Of a stretch of DNA of 64,000 nt, positions 31,346 to 42,372 are shown one piece after another. The position numbers and the translations under genes were made by a program. The DNA is from Ichthyophis bannanicus. Taxonomy: Eukaryota > Chordata > Amphibia > Gymnophiona > Ichthyophiidae. The notes beneath the pieces are model-generated. The model saw only the letters and a list, made by a program, of their open reading frames with translations. It did not search any database and had not been told where the DNA came from. The stretch covers positions 1,241,193,523 through 1,241,257,522 of the forward strand of contig CM066033.1 of NCBI GenBank assembly GCA_033557465.1. The letters are read 5' to 3'. Position 1 is the first letter of the stretch; each line of letters opens with the position of its first letter.

Positions 31346-32164
31346 AGCCCTCCCTGGGCCATACCTTTATGTCTCCTTTGAAAGGATTTTTCTGTTGCAC
31401 TGCACACCACGTACTGGTACAGGGCATGGCTTGGGTCCACTGCAGACAGGTGTCACTATCCCCTCCGGCATGGACCCCCCCTCCCCCCCATGCTGTGCTA
31501 ACATAACGATATGCTGGTGGTGCTTCTTGTGCACCATCTTAGGCCATCCACTGTTTAGGTAGGCAGGTGCCTATGGTGCGGCATCTAGGGTGGTGAGGCA
31601 TACATGGACATTCCCACCCCCAACCCCCATCAGCGCCTAACAACATTCTGTACCTTCAACATTGTGGTGGGATGAATGTGGGTGAATTCTGTCTCTGCCC
31701 TGGCAAATATTGCCTAATGTGGACACGTTATTTGGTTCTTGTGTTTGGCCTTTGTCAGATTCTGTCTTTCACACTTCCAGTTTCTATGTTCTTATGTGCC
31801 ACCTCGGTGCCTGCCTTGTCCACCCTGTGCCCCAGCTGCCCCCGCTACATGTCCCGCCTGCAGCCCCCTATGCCCCATTTGCACCATCACCATAATGGCC
31901 TTTCATACTGGGGCACTATGCTGTTGCTGGAATGGAGCATTACTATCACTTTTCTTGGGCTCACTGGCTATGCTGTACATTGCTGACACTAAATTGGTTT
32001 CTCTCTCCTGCAAATGTGCATCTAATGGCAGGTTTTCATTCACGTTAGGATTCAGCCCTTCAGTTCAGCGCGTTAGTATGGAGGGAGCCTCTCCCCACCC
32101 ACTCCCCGCCCATTGACCCCTTCTCCCCGCCATCTCTCCACCCTCCACGGTGTTTACCGCGGCC

Positions 32165-32262
32165 AGGTATGCTAACATAACGCGCGTTAACGTTACATAA
32201 CGATCGTTAACGTTACATAATGCGAGGTATGTAACGTTATCACAGTTTAGTAAACATACCCC
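32165..32262. repeat. subterminal palindromes, right end of copy 2
   Basis: AACGCGCGTTAACGTTACAT and AACGATCGTTAACGTTACAT precede the terminal repeat, mirroring 618-760. Confidence 0.75.
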
Positions 32263-32804
32263 ATTGTTGTTAATTGCCGTTAAGTTGGTGTGAACTCCTG
32301 GCAACCCTCTGGATAGTTGACCTAAACTTTATTCGTTCTTCAGCCCTGTGGCTCATTGTTGATAGAGTGGTATTCAAAGCTGCTGTTATTGTATCGATCC
32401 ATCTCATTGCTGGCCTTCCTCTTTCACAGTGACCACCTTGCCAAGCATTATGTCTTTCTCCAATGATCTCTCTCTTCACATGATATGTCCAAAGCATGAA
32501 AGATGAAGTCTTGTCATCTGAGCTTCTAAGGAAAGCTTAGGTTTGATCTCCTCTAGTACTGACTGGTTTGTTCTTCAGGCAGTCCACGGTATACACAGTA
32601 TTCATCACCAGCACCATAATTCAAAGGCATCAATATTTTTCCTGTCAATATTTTTCACTGTCCAACTTTCGCATCCATATAACGTTATTGAAAATACAAT
32701 GGTCTGGGCAAGTCAAATCTTTGTATGGAGAGAGACACCTCTGCTCTTGAAGATCTTGTCTAGGTCCTTCATAGCCATTCTACCAAGAACAATACGTCAT
32801 CTGG

Positions 32805-33133
32805 AGTGGAGGAGTGGCCTAGTGGTTGGGGCAAGGTACTTCGGGCTGGAAGGTCGGGGGTTCAAATCCCACTAGAGGAAAAGCAACCTTGGGCCAGAAG
32901 GACTGGGGTTTCTAGTCCCACAGGTGCTCCTTGTGGTCTTGGGCAAGCCACTTAACCCTCCATAGCCCATGTTCCCTGTAAAATAGTTCTCTGTGTGCTG
33001 TGCTTTCCTGTCTAATCAATGTGTTTATACCTCAAAAATTTCCTGTCATGATTTGACAATTTCCAATCTGTAATCAAAACCGCTGCTGATCGCTGGAAGT
33101 AGCGGTATACAAATGTATACTAAATAAATAAAT
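32805..33133 (+). mobile_element. tRNA-headed SINE with MIR-like core and L2-type tail
   Basis: The head is GTGGCCTAGTGGTTGGGGCA with B box GGTTCAAATCC, the core includes TTGGGCAAGCCACTTAACCC, and the tail is AACCGCTGCTGATCGCTGGA then GCGGTATAC and TAAATAAATAAAT. It is longer than the form at 53.2 kb because of an extra block (CTTGGGCCAGAAGGACTGGG). Confidence 0.85.
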
Positions 33134-33171
33134 CTAATTTCTTGACTGCTAGTCCTTGTTTTATTGATTGT

Positions 33172-33198
33172 TGATACAAGTGATACAAGTGATACAAG
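33172..33198. repeat. (GATACAAGT) x3
   Basis: Three exact 9-bp units immediately before a SINE head, possibly generated at its insertion. Confidence 0.8.
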
Positions 33199-33456
33199 TG
33201 GCCTAGTGGTTGGAGCAAGGTACTTCAGGCCAGAAGGTTGGGGGTTCAAATCCCACTAGAGGACAGCAACCTTGGGCCAGAAGGACTGGGGTTTCTAGTC
33301 TCACAGGTGCTCCTTGTGGTCTTGGGCAAGCCACTTAACCCTCCATAGCCCATATTCCCTGTAAAATAGTTATCTCCAAGTTATAATGCCCTGTTCAATA
33401 TAAACCACACTGATGCAGAATAGCACAGTATATAAGAGAATGTAAATAAATAAGGC
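33197..33456 (+). mobile_element. tRNA-headed SINE
   Basis: It has the same head and core as the SINE at 32805 (GTGGCCTAGTGGTTGGAGCA, GGTTCAAATCC, TTGGGCAAGCCACTTAACCC). The tail differs (AACCACACTGATGCAGAATA, then GTAAATAAATAA). Confidence 0.85.
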
Positions 33457-33559
33457 TGGCAACTATTTCAATTTCTTCTCCATCATGGAATAAGATACAA
33501 GCCATTAATCAGCTGTCAATAGTTTTCACTGTACTTTCATATAGCTTTGGGACTGTAGA

Positions 33560-34040
33560 CTGGCCTCTTAAAGATCTTGAAAAACTGGACATAATGAACA
33601 AGAAAACTCCTCTGTGCTCATGAGGTAATTTATATGAACCAGTGTATGCCAAGAGTCTACATCCCTGGAACTGAGGAAGGACAGGGCCTCATACAAATCA
33701 ATTATATCAACAGAGCTACTATCATAGGTATTCAGGCCTATTTAACAGCATCCTCAGATCCAAAATGCATCAAGTGCTAAAATGTGACAATAAATGTCCA
33801 GAATCTCTCTCCATCATTAAACTTGGACAAGCATTCTGAAGAATAGAAGGGATGGATGAGAATCCACCAACACATATAAGAAATGAAGTAATAGAATTTG
33901 TAAAACAACAGAAAAAACTCTTCAAAGAATCAGATCAACAGAGAAGGAAAAGCAATTGGCAAATGGATAAATATTGTGGGAAATACAAAGTGTTACTCCA
34001 GGAAATTCAAAGTGTAACTCCAGGATCCATTTATCGATGA
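33560..34040 (+). mobile_element. possible LINE C-terminal relic (weak)
   Basis: Interrupted + frames read MPRVYIPGTEEGQGLIQINY and IRNEVIEFVKQQKKLFKESD, resembling the end of a LINE ORF2 in which an E-G-G-R-G-L block occurs. Family uncertain. Confidence 0.3.
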
Positions 34041-34096
34041 AGAAATAAGATCCCAGATGTTTTACTAAAGAAAGTCCTGGAGAAGGACCTCCTGTG

Positions 34097-34467
34097 CACT
34101 GTTCCCTCTAAGCTGTGCGCGTGTGCGCGCACACACACCTCGCCGAGCAAGCGCACATACTTTACAGCAGAGCGCACAAAAATTACGGCTCTGATTCTGA
34201 TAGAAAACAACACAGACGTCTTAAAATTTAAAAGTTATGATTGTAATTACTAGAAATTTCCCGCTTCATTTAGTAATCGTCCATTTTCATTTAATTCGAT
34301 TAAAATCAATGTGGTGTACATACTGTATTCTGACGTGTAGTCAAATTTTAAAGTATATAACTCCGAGTGTCGTTATGTGGCGTACAAAAATGTAACCTTC
34401 CTTCAAAAGCTGCACACAGCTGATATTTTATGCGCACACAGCCTACAGAAAATTAGAGGGAACATTG
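34097..34467. mobile_element. hAT-type MITE with perfect 8-bp TSD
   Basis: The ends are CACTGTTCCCTCTAAGCTGT and, reversed, CAATGTTCCCTCTAATTTTC. The flanks are CTCCTGTG at 34089-34096 and again at 34468-34475. Eight-base duplications and CA(G/C)TG-like ends are hallmarks of the hAT superfamily. The 371-bp element encodes nothing. Confidence 0.9.
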
Positions 34468-36222
34468 CTCCTGTGACTCCAAAATTTAAAAATGGGAATG
34501 AACTAGATACCACACCATTCACAAAAGATGAAGTGTTAGAACAACTTGCAAAACTGAAAGTGGACAAGGCCATGGGACCGGATGAGATACATCCCAGGAT
34601 ACTGAAAGAGCTCAGAGAGGTTCTTGCAGGGCTGTTAAAGGATGTTTTCAACAGATCCTTGGAAACAGGAGAAGTTCCTCAGGACTGGAGAATGGCTGAT
34701 GTTGTACCTCTACACAAAAGTGGTGACAGGGAAGGAGTGTCAAACTACAGTCCTGTGAGCCTTATCTCAGTGGCGGCAAAAGTAATGAAGGCGCTCCTGA
34801 GAGTGCGAATAGTGAACTTTCTCAAAGCCAACAGGTTGCATGATCTGAGGCAACATGGTTTTACTGAAGGATGATCTTGCCAAACAAATCTGATTGAGTT
34901 GTTTGACTGGGTGACCAGAGAACTAGATCAGGGGCATGCGATTGATGTCATCTACCTGGATTTCAGCAAAGCCTTTGATACTGTTCCTCATAGGAGGCTT
35001 ATCAATAAACTCAGTAGCTTGGGGATAGATCCCAAGATGGTAAATTGGATCAGAAATTGGTTGACTGACAGAAGACAGAAGGTGATGGTACATGGAGCTC
35101 ACTCAGATGAAAGAAAGGTGATTAGCGGGGTGCCCCAGGGGTCGGTCCTGGGCCCGGCACTGTTCAATGTATTTGTGAGTGATATTGCTGAAGGACTGCA
35201 TAGAAAAGTCTGTCTTTTTGCAGATGGCACGAAAATTTGCAACAGAGTGGACTCCCCCGAGGGAGTGGTTAGCATGAAGAATGATCTACAAAAGCTGGAA
35301 GAATGGTCTAATGCTTGGCAATTAAGATTTAATGCAAAGAAGTGCAGAGTCATGCACTTGGGTAGCAGAAATCCAAGGGAAATGTACACGATAGGGGGCG
35401 AGAGATTGGTGTACACGGATCAGCAGAAAGACCTTGGAGTGATTATTTCTGAAGATCTCATGGTGGCAAACAGTGCGACAAGGCGGTGGCAAAAGCCAGG
35501 AGGATGTTGGGCTGCATACAAAGAGGAATTAGCAATAGAAAGGAAGAGGTACTTATGCCACTGTACAAGTCACTGGTGAGGCCTCACTTGGAATACTGTG
35601 TTCAGTTTTGGAGACCATATCTTGCAAAGGATGTAAAAAGACTGGAAACTGTTCAGAGGAAGGTGACCAAAATGATTTGGAGCCTGCGTCAGAAGCCTTA
35701 TGAGAAGAGACTTGAAGACCTAAACATGTACACTTTGGAGGAGAGGAGGGACAGGGGAGATATGATTCAGACCTTCAAATACTTAAAGAGAAATAATTAA
35801 CAAACAAACCTCTTCCAAAGACGGAGAAGCTGCAAAACTAGAGGGCATAACATGAAGTTACAAGGTGGTAAATTGAAAGGCAATGTCAGGAAATACTTTT
35901 TCACTGAAAGGGTGGTGGATGCTTGGAATGCCCTCCCGATGGTAGTGGTGGGGGCAAACATGATGATGGAGTTCAAAAGGGCATGGGACAGACACAGTGG
36001 ATCCCTTTACAGCAACAAGAAAATATCAAAATAAACTGAACCATCTAATTCCTCAACAAATAGTGGTGTCCTACAAGGAGTGGTGGGTTCATCCCTAAAC
36101 AAAGATATGGGGAGGGGTGGCTTGCACAGACCAGTGGGTGTACCTACTCTTGGCATCATGCTGGGCAGACTGGATGGACCATACTGGTCTTTATCTGCTG
36201 TCATTTACTATGTTACTATGTT
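34468..36222 (+). mobile_element. CR1 LINE, 5'-truncated and dead
   Basis: The copy carries the ORF2 reverse transcriptase from TPKFKNGNELDTTPFTKDEV to the C-terminus. A TGA at 34872-34874 breaks HGFTEG*SCQTNL, the catalytic motif is FADG instead of FADD (about 35220), a frameshift lies near 35470, and a TAA follows KYLKRNN at 35798. The tail ends near 36222 with repeated TATGTTACTATG. Confidence 0.85.
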
Positions 36223-36225
36223 AAA

Positions 36226-36541
36226 GATTTAATGGAAGAGGCTGACTTGGATTTATTGGTGGTTACGGAGATATGGTTCATGAACAACCATGACTGGGAT
36301 GTAATTGTACTGGGCTATAGTGGCTCCTCTGACTGACCATTTCATTGCTTCTTTAGAGTCAAGAGTGGCCCCAGAGGACTGGAGAAAGGCACATGTGGTC
36401 CCTTTACACAAAAGTGGAAATAATGATGAGGTTGAGAATTACAGGCCGATTAGACTGACCTCTGTGGTGAGTAAATTAATGGAAATGCTGCTAAAACAGA
36501 GGATAGTGAGGTTTATAGAGTCCCATGGATTGCAGGATTGT
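36226..36541 (+). mobile_element. internally deleted CR1 fragment
   Basis: An endonuclease piece (TEIWFMNNHDWDVIVLGY) is joined directly to a reverse transcriptase piece (PEDWRKAHVVPLHKSGNNDE and NYRPIRLTSVVSKLMEM), so about 1 kb between them is missing. Confidence 0.7.
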
Positions 36542-36651
36542 TTTCTCCATATGGCATTTCTTCTATAATCCTAGAATCTTAAACATACCATGTGTCATTT
36601 ACTCTGAATACATCTTGGTAGCAGCGTTTCATTAAAAAATATGGCGGATCA

Positions 36652-38330
36652 TCTTATATTTATTCATTTAACATCTTTTTTATATTATTTTTCTACAAGT
36701 CAAGATGCTGTACAGGGAACTCAGTGCATTCAAGCATGATAAATTAACTGGTACAATTTACATATAACATTAAGACAGTTAGGTTGAAAGTAATGATATG
36801 TAACAACTGGTATTTAGTGACAAAACAAGAAATGTGGTGAAGAACGCTAACATAACTTATGTACAATACAATTGGCAAGCAATGGTAGTGATTGGTATGT
36901 GAAGGGTTGGTCTAGTGGGGGTCTGCTCCATAGAATTCAAGGAATATCAGGGTCTTCAGTTTCTTCTGACATTCTCCTGGAGATCTGATGGTTCTTAGCT
37001 GTGATGGTAGAGGTTTCCATAATGTGGGGGTGTAGAGGGAAAATGCCCAGTTATTTGTTCTTTGGCTTTTAGATAGCTTTACAAGAGGTAAGTCCAGGAG
37101 GTCCTGGGCCTGTTGTTGGTGGGTCTTCTTATTAAATCCTGGAGGCACTCTACTGATTGGTTGTTCAGCAACTTGTATGTGTTAAGGATGACTTTTAACT
37201 TAATTCTGGACATGATGGGTAGCCAGTGAAGTTGTTAGGGTGATATGCATTTGACATGAAGCCCTGTGCACAATTCTTGCTGCTGTATTTTGAGCGAGTT
37301 GTAAAGGATATAGAGTGTGCTTGGGCATGTCCTGGTAGATTGACTTGGTGTAGTCTAATAGCGGGGTAATGATTGCCTGGCAAACTGTGCGGAAGTCAAC
37401 AGGGTTTAGAAGGGAGCAGAGGTTCTTTAGTAATCTGAGTTTGTAGTAGATGGATTTGGTGGTTTGCTTTATTTGTGCTTGTAGATTTAGGCACTGATCA
37501 AGCATGTCTCCAAGATATCTGACCTCAGTTTTGATTGTGAGGTCTACATTATTCATCATGATGGTTGCTGGTGGTTTGAAGGGGGGCTCTCTTATTACTT
37601 AGAGGACTTCAGTTTTGTTATAGTTGATGTTGAGGCTGTGTTTTTTTAGCCATTGAGTGATTGCCGTGAAGCATTTGGATAGTGTGGAGTAGTCAGATGT
37701 GGGAGTGGAAAATGGTGTGTATAACATGATGTCATCTGCGTATATTTCACAATTGATATTAAAGCTTCAGATTATGTCACACAATGGTTGGATGTGTATG
37801 TTGAACAGAATGGAGGAGAGTGTAGAGCCTTGGGGGACCCTTGAGCAGATAGAAGGGGAGGGAGTTGTGGGTTCCTACATTTATTTGTTGCTTGCGATCG
37901 GAGAGATATGAATGAAACCATTTGATGGTGGTGTCTTGAAGTCCGAAATCATGGAGTCTGTTGAGTATTAGTTGATGTGATATGGAATCAAATGCAGCTA
38001 GAATGTCTAGGAAAAGCATGATGAATCCTTGTGATGTGTGTTCTGTACCAGCCATGAGCATATTAAATAATGAGGTGAGGAGGGTTTCAATGCAGTATTG
38101 TGCGTGAAAGCCATGTTGTTGTTGGTCTAGTAGTATGTGGCTGTCTACATGGCTTTGTAATTGAATTTGGACTGTTTTTTCAATGATTTTAGCAACAAAG
38201 AGGATGCTGACAATTGGTCTGTATGAGGCTGGGAAGCCTGGGTCCAGGTTGGTGGGTCCAAAAATAGATTTGAACCCACTAATCAGAGGCTTCAGACCTT
38301 CTATTCCAACCAATCACTCGATATGTAGGC
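36652..38330 (-). mobile_element. L2-clade LINE, 5'-truncated
   Basis: Minus-strand blocks: ASYRPIVSILFVAKIIEKTV, QQHGFHAQYCIETLLTSL, FDSISHQLILNRL (reverse transcriptase palm), EVRYLGDMLDQCLNLQAQI, CQAIITPLLDYTKSIYQDM and LWKPLPSQLRTIRS. The order matches L2 ORF2 from palm to C-terminus. Several frame breaks. Confidence 0.85.
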
Positions 38331-38597
38331 CATGATTCACATTCTTGAAGACTTCTCTGACAAAGAATACCTTCCACTCAATACAGGCATTTAATCTATC
38401 TGGTTCAAGTGACCAAAGTTTGTATATCTAATGTAACATGATCTTTTACCAATATCCTCCTCTCATATTTAATCTAATTTGATCAATTGCCATACATTGT
38501 AAACATGAAAAACAATGTTGTACTGTAATATGATGCTGCACAATCGAGGCTTCCTCCCTCAACCTATTTAAGCAGGATTTTTGCTTTGTCAAACATA
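38331..38597. other. unassigned spacer
   Basis: AT-rich, nothing recognised. It ends with ATA (38595-38597), the target duplication of the next element. Confidence 0.4.
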
Positions 38598-38786
38598 GGG
38601 GTATGTTTACTAAACTGCGTTAGTGCAAATCGTGTTAGGAGCCGCATTAGTGAAAGGAAAGCCAAAAAAGGACATGGGCGGGACATCGTAACGACTAACG
38701 CGCGTTCCAAAAACTAACGAGCGTTACAGGGCGCCGTGGCGCGTTAAGCATATGAAGGCGTACAGACACAAATCATTGAAACAGAG

Positions 38787-38853
38787 CTGTAGCACAATGG
38801 TTAGTGTACTCATCGCTGTTACAGGCAGCACGGGTTCGAGTCCCCAGTGTGCC
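38787..38853 (+). repeat. tRNA-like sequence near left end of copy 3
   Basis: TAGCACAATGGTTAGTGTAC (A-box-like) and GGGTTCGAGTCCC (B box with a paired T stem) are spaced as in a tRNA. The acceptor stem does not pair well. Confidence 0.5.
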
Positions 38854-39266
38854 TAATGCAGAATGCTGTCCCAGGCAGCACCCTGTACATTACATAGGGA
38901 AGGAGGAGGCATGTTTTTCTTTACGTTCAGTAGTTGTTAGTGAAACACACTCTTGCAGTGCGCATAGCCATGTACGTTGGTACGTGCGTGGCTGCATGCG
39001 TTGTTACGGGCGTAGGTACGTGCGTTGGTACATGCGTACAATCGTGCGTGGGTATGTGTGTTTTTACCAGCTTGGGCACCTTATAGTACAGACAATTTAG
39101 GGTGTCTTGCACTTATGCACTATGCTAACAGATGTACGTGTGATGGCCTATGGTTTATCAGAGCCTGAGAGCAGGCGCTGGATCTTCCCAGGGTTGGATC
39201 GTGCCAGTCAGACCCATGATGCACTGCACATGCAAATCAGCTGTCCACAGATACACACCATGGGGA

Positions 39267-39352
39267 ATGCACCCCCACAGCACCTCGGCCTGGTAGGGGG
39301 AAGTGACCATGTGCACCCCCACAGCACCTCGGCCTGGTAGGGGGTACTGACC
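39267..39352. repeat. tandem duplication of about 44 bp
   Basis: The unit CCCCCACAGCACCTCGGCCT ... TAGGGGG occurs twice in direct succession with few differences. Confidence 0.8.
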
Positions 39353-40671
39353 GTGTGTTGTACTGGCACAGAGTAGCTACACACCGTCACATTGTGCTGG
39401 TACTGTGCTCACCCTGAGGGTGCAGTGAGGCACCCAGCACCAGGTCCACAGCACCATCCATGGCTGAAAGAAGCCATGGCGCAGGTCCAAAGCAGTGTTA
39501 ATGTGCAAGATAGGTAGTTTCTGCACAAACACCTTGCAGTCAGGTGTAGCCCCCATGGACGACCCCCCCCCCCCCCACCGGGTGGCAAACAGGGCCTCCC
39601 AACAATAGATCCACCTTCTACCTCCCTGCAAAGGTGGCAGTAGAGAGGAACATCAACGCCAGTTCTGGTGGGGAACAGACACCCCACAGGGCAGGCACCA
39701 CAGCTCTGTACACAGACAGACATCAGGCCTGGATATGGTAAGCTGCATCCCACCACTATCTGATATACTCCTGCAGCAAGCCATCAGCCACTGCAAGCCA
39801 CTCCATCAAGACACATACCAGCTGCAAACAGTCTGCTAGTTAGTCCATAATGCATGTGCCCAGTGGATATGCATGCACCCAGAACTGGGATGTCAGCATA
39901 CACAGCAAGCAGATAAATCAGTGACTGGGCCCCAAAAGGAAACCCATATCTATCACATGAGAGAAATACTATATAGCACTATGGGGGTGCCTAGCCATGC
40001 TGTGGTCACTGCACAGTCAGGGTGAGAGTGATCTCTCAGCAGGACATACTGAGGTCACCCTGTCTGTGTAGGTGGTGGCCAGGCACTAAAATGTGCCTGT
40101 CACTGCCCTATGCCCTGTGCAGATGCACCCTGGCCAGGCCACCCTGTCCGGCCTATACCCATGGTACCTTGCTCCTCATTATGCACATTGGCAGCTCAAT
40201 ACTGGCAACATTGCTGGCAGTGTGGGCTGTGGAAGGTGTTTGCAGCCACCACACACTGGATAGACAGACAGACACCCCCACACCTATGCCAGCATTGTGC
40301 AACTATAGAGGTGTTCAGCAGCCATACCCACCACACCAGTCCTGGGCACAGTTCAGGCATGGATATTGTACGCAAGACTGGTACGCACTGTCAGAGACCA
40401 GACCTGCAGCACACACCACAGACAGCAGAATGATTGTTATGGTGGAGCTCACTGAGCAAACTGTGCTTAATGTAGGAATTGATATCTGCCAGTTATCACA
40501 GGAAACTTTTGATAGCTGTGTACCATATACCCAGGTGTAGGGTGGCATTGCTAAGGTATGCAACTGCTAGTATTGGGAGATACAGGCAGGGCCCAATGTC
40601 CTGCTTCTCCAGGAGGCATTGGCCAATGGGGCCTGTGGGTGTGTCTGGCCCTGTTGGCTGCTGCTTTACGG

Positions 40672-40866
40672 CAGAGTTCCCCAACTCCAGTCCTGGTGTT
40701 CCAAACCTGTTCGGGTTTTCATGCTGTCCCTCATAAATATGCATGAGCTACATCTGCATACCATGGGGGTGGTGCATAGATATGCAGCACAGGCATCTTT
40801 ATTAGAGGCAGCATGGAACCTGAATGGTGTGGGACCCTCCAGGACTGCAATTGCGAGACTCTGCTC
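40672..40866. mobile_element. possible hAT-like MITE
   Basis: It begins CAGAGTTCCCCAACTCCAGT and ends with a partly matching reverse (CCAGGACTGCAATTGCGAGA then CTCTG). It includes ATATGCATGAGCTACATCTG, typical of a common vertebrate non-autonomous family. No clear 8-bp duplication. Confidence 0.4.
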
Positions 40867-41025
40867 TGGGTAATGCGCCTGTTTCTGATGTCTGTGTTTG
40901 GTGTGGTATAATATAGGCGTATTAACCATGCGTATGTTCTCTGCAATAAAGGGGTGTCTTTACTATCACTGTTTAGTGGTGGGTAAAAATATGGGGACTG
41001 GGTTGGCAGGAGCCCCAGCTGGGAT

Positions 41026-41085
41026 TTGAACCTGTGACCTTCTGGTTTTATAGGCACTGGCTGTGTCTGTTGCACCACACTGTGG
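41026..41085 (-). repeat. tRNA-like module inside copy 3
   Basis: The minus strand contains GGTCACAGGTTCAAATCC, a perfect B box. Equivalent modules lie in copies 1 and 2. Confidence 0.5.
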
Positions 41086-41236
41086 CCACAGAGGTGGTGC
41101 AGTCCCTGGAGTTAGTTAAAGCGGCTTGACGAGTCAGAAACCCTGCTCTGCACAGGTTTACTGTGGGCTCATTTACCTTGTATGGAGACAAAGGTGCACA
41201 TAAACCTCAAAACAGACCTCAAAAAAAGGGGCAAAC

Positions 41237-41440
41237 ACCCATAACCAAGCTGGGCAACAATGATATCATTGGGCAACATTACTCACCACTCCCAGGAAAG
41301 CTCCATCACAATGAAATGATCTTTGAAAGGGTCTACGGAGCGTAGACCCTTCCAAACATCATTTCTTTCTTTGGTGCTTTCCAGGGAGTGTTGTTCATTG
41401 TTGCCCATTGCTATCACTGTTGCCCAGCTGAATTGTGCTT
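41237..41440. repeat. foldback (long inverted repeat)
   Basis: Arms of about 100 bp meet at GGGTCTACGGAGCGTAGACC, with matching blocks GGGCAACAATGATATCATTG and CACTCCCAGGAAAGC on the left and their imperfect complements on the right. It is absent from the equivalent place in copy 2, so it is probably a MITE inserted in copy 3. Confidence 0.75.
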
Positions 41441-41725
41441 TTTACAATGTTTCTTGTGGTCATTCTTAAGGTTTTCTGTGAACTTTTGGTCTTTGCACAT
41501 GTATCACACTGCTCACGTTTTGTAGGTTTCCCCGGTTTTGCTGTACATTGCTGACGGAAATGGTTTCTCTTCCCTTTAATATGCCTTTAACGACAGGTTT
41601 TCATTCGCGTTGGAATTGAGCTCAGAAATTCAGCACGTTAGTATGAGGGGAGCCTCTCCCCGCCCACTATCCGCCCATTGACCCCTTCTCTCCGCCCACT
41701 CTCCACCTTCTGCGCTGTTTTAACG

Positions 41726-41882
41726 CGCCGCGGAGGTTTACGATCGTTAACTGAGGTTAACGCGCGTAAAGTACGTTTAACGATCGTTAGCACGTCAGAA
41801 CGCGCGTTCGGACGTGCTAACGATCGTTAAACGTACTTTACACGCGTTAATCACGATTACCGCACTTTAGTAAACATCCCCC
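41726..41882. repeat. subterminal palindromes, right end of copy 3
   Basis: AACGATCGTTAGCACGTC is mirrored as GACGTGCTAACGATCGTT, with ACGTACTTTA words on both sides, forming one large imperfect palindrome before the terminal repeat. Confidence 0.8.
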
Positions 41883-42274
41883 ATAGTCTCAAATGTCTTT
41901 TAGCTTTACCAAGTACACTTTATTCCAAGGGCACCAGATTGCACATATTGACAAAGTCAGAATCACAGGATATCCTTTGCATCAGCCTATACTGTCAATT
42001 GTCATCTGGATTAACAAAGATGGAACCCTCACAGGTTATCTCACAAATCTGATAGCGGACACATTTAAAGTGATTGCAAACTTCTTCCATTCTTCTTTGC
42101 TTGTGAGGCAATGCTGCCGAACATAACAGATCTTTTAAATTGCTCCTCCTCTTATAAGCAAAACATGAATCATTGTCTCCCCTCCTTTTGTATATACTCC
42201 TTTGCCCCTGCTGTAAGAATGTTATAGTTCATTTTAGAGGTTAACCTCATAATCTTCCAAGTTTTGACTCCAGG

Positions 42275-42372
42275 TTCTATGTATCTGTACCTGTTTGTTA
42301 CCAGTTCTTTGTAAACCGCTTTGACGCTGTGATAAAGCGGTATATAAAAAAAGCTAAATAAATAAATAAAGA
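42275..42372 (+). mobile_element. L2-type 3' tail
   Basis: GTAAACCGCTTTGACGCTGT, AAGCGGTATATAAAA and a TAAATAAATAAATAAA end. Confidence 0.8.

Larger units (their letters stand above)
28380..32262 (+). mobile_element. TIR DNA transposon, copy 2 (3.9 kb, complete ends)
   Basis: The left end is GGGGTATGTTTACTAAACTG; the right end is its reverse complement with one mismatch (CAGTTTAGTAAACATACCCC). It is flanked by ATT on both sides (28377-28379 and 32263-32265). A 3-bp duplication fits the PIF/Harbinger superfamily, although ATT is not the usual TWA target. Inside, in order, are a 12-bp minisatellite, a CR1 tail, several hundred bases shared with copies 1 and 3, a tRNA-like module, and CpG-rich palindromes near the right end. 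No transposase is encoded, so it is non-autonomous. Confidence 0.85.
32266..33540 (-). mobile_element. RTE-like LINE relic, split by two SINEs
   Basis: On the minus strand, pieces read in order HDGEEIEIVASL (33.5 kb), TINKTRTSSQEI (33.15 kb), KNIDAFELWCW (about 32.63 kb), and HVKREIIGERHNAWQGGHCE followed by GRPAMRWIDTI (32.4 kb). They match the end of RTE/BovB-type ORF2 proteins. Two SINEs (32805-33133 and 33197-33456) lie between the pieces. Many stops; dead. Confidence 0.6.
38598..41882 (+). mobile_element. TIR DNA transposon, copy 3 (3.3 kb)
   Basis: The left end is GGGGTATGTTTACTAAACTG; the right end reads CACTTTAGTAAACATCCCCC. The flanks are ATA at 38595-38597 and 41883-41885. Internal similarity to copy 2 includes TACTGGCACAGAGTAGCTAC (39361 against 30060), the 40.0-40.3 kb block and the right-end block GGGAGCCTCTCCCCGCCCAC. 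It lacks the 12-bp minisatellite and the CR1 tail. No protein is encoded. Confidence 0.85.

Noticed and set aside
38787..38853. Functional tRNA gene
   Set aside because: A and B boxes are present, but the acceptor stem does not pair and there is no clear anticodon stem.
40672..40866. Confirmed hAT insertion
   Set aside because: The ends are only partly complementary and no 8-bp duplication is visible, so it is kept only as a low-confidence feature.
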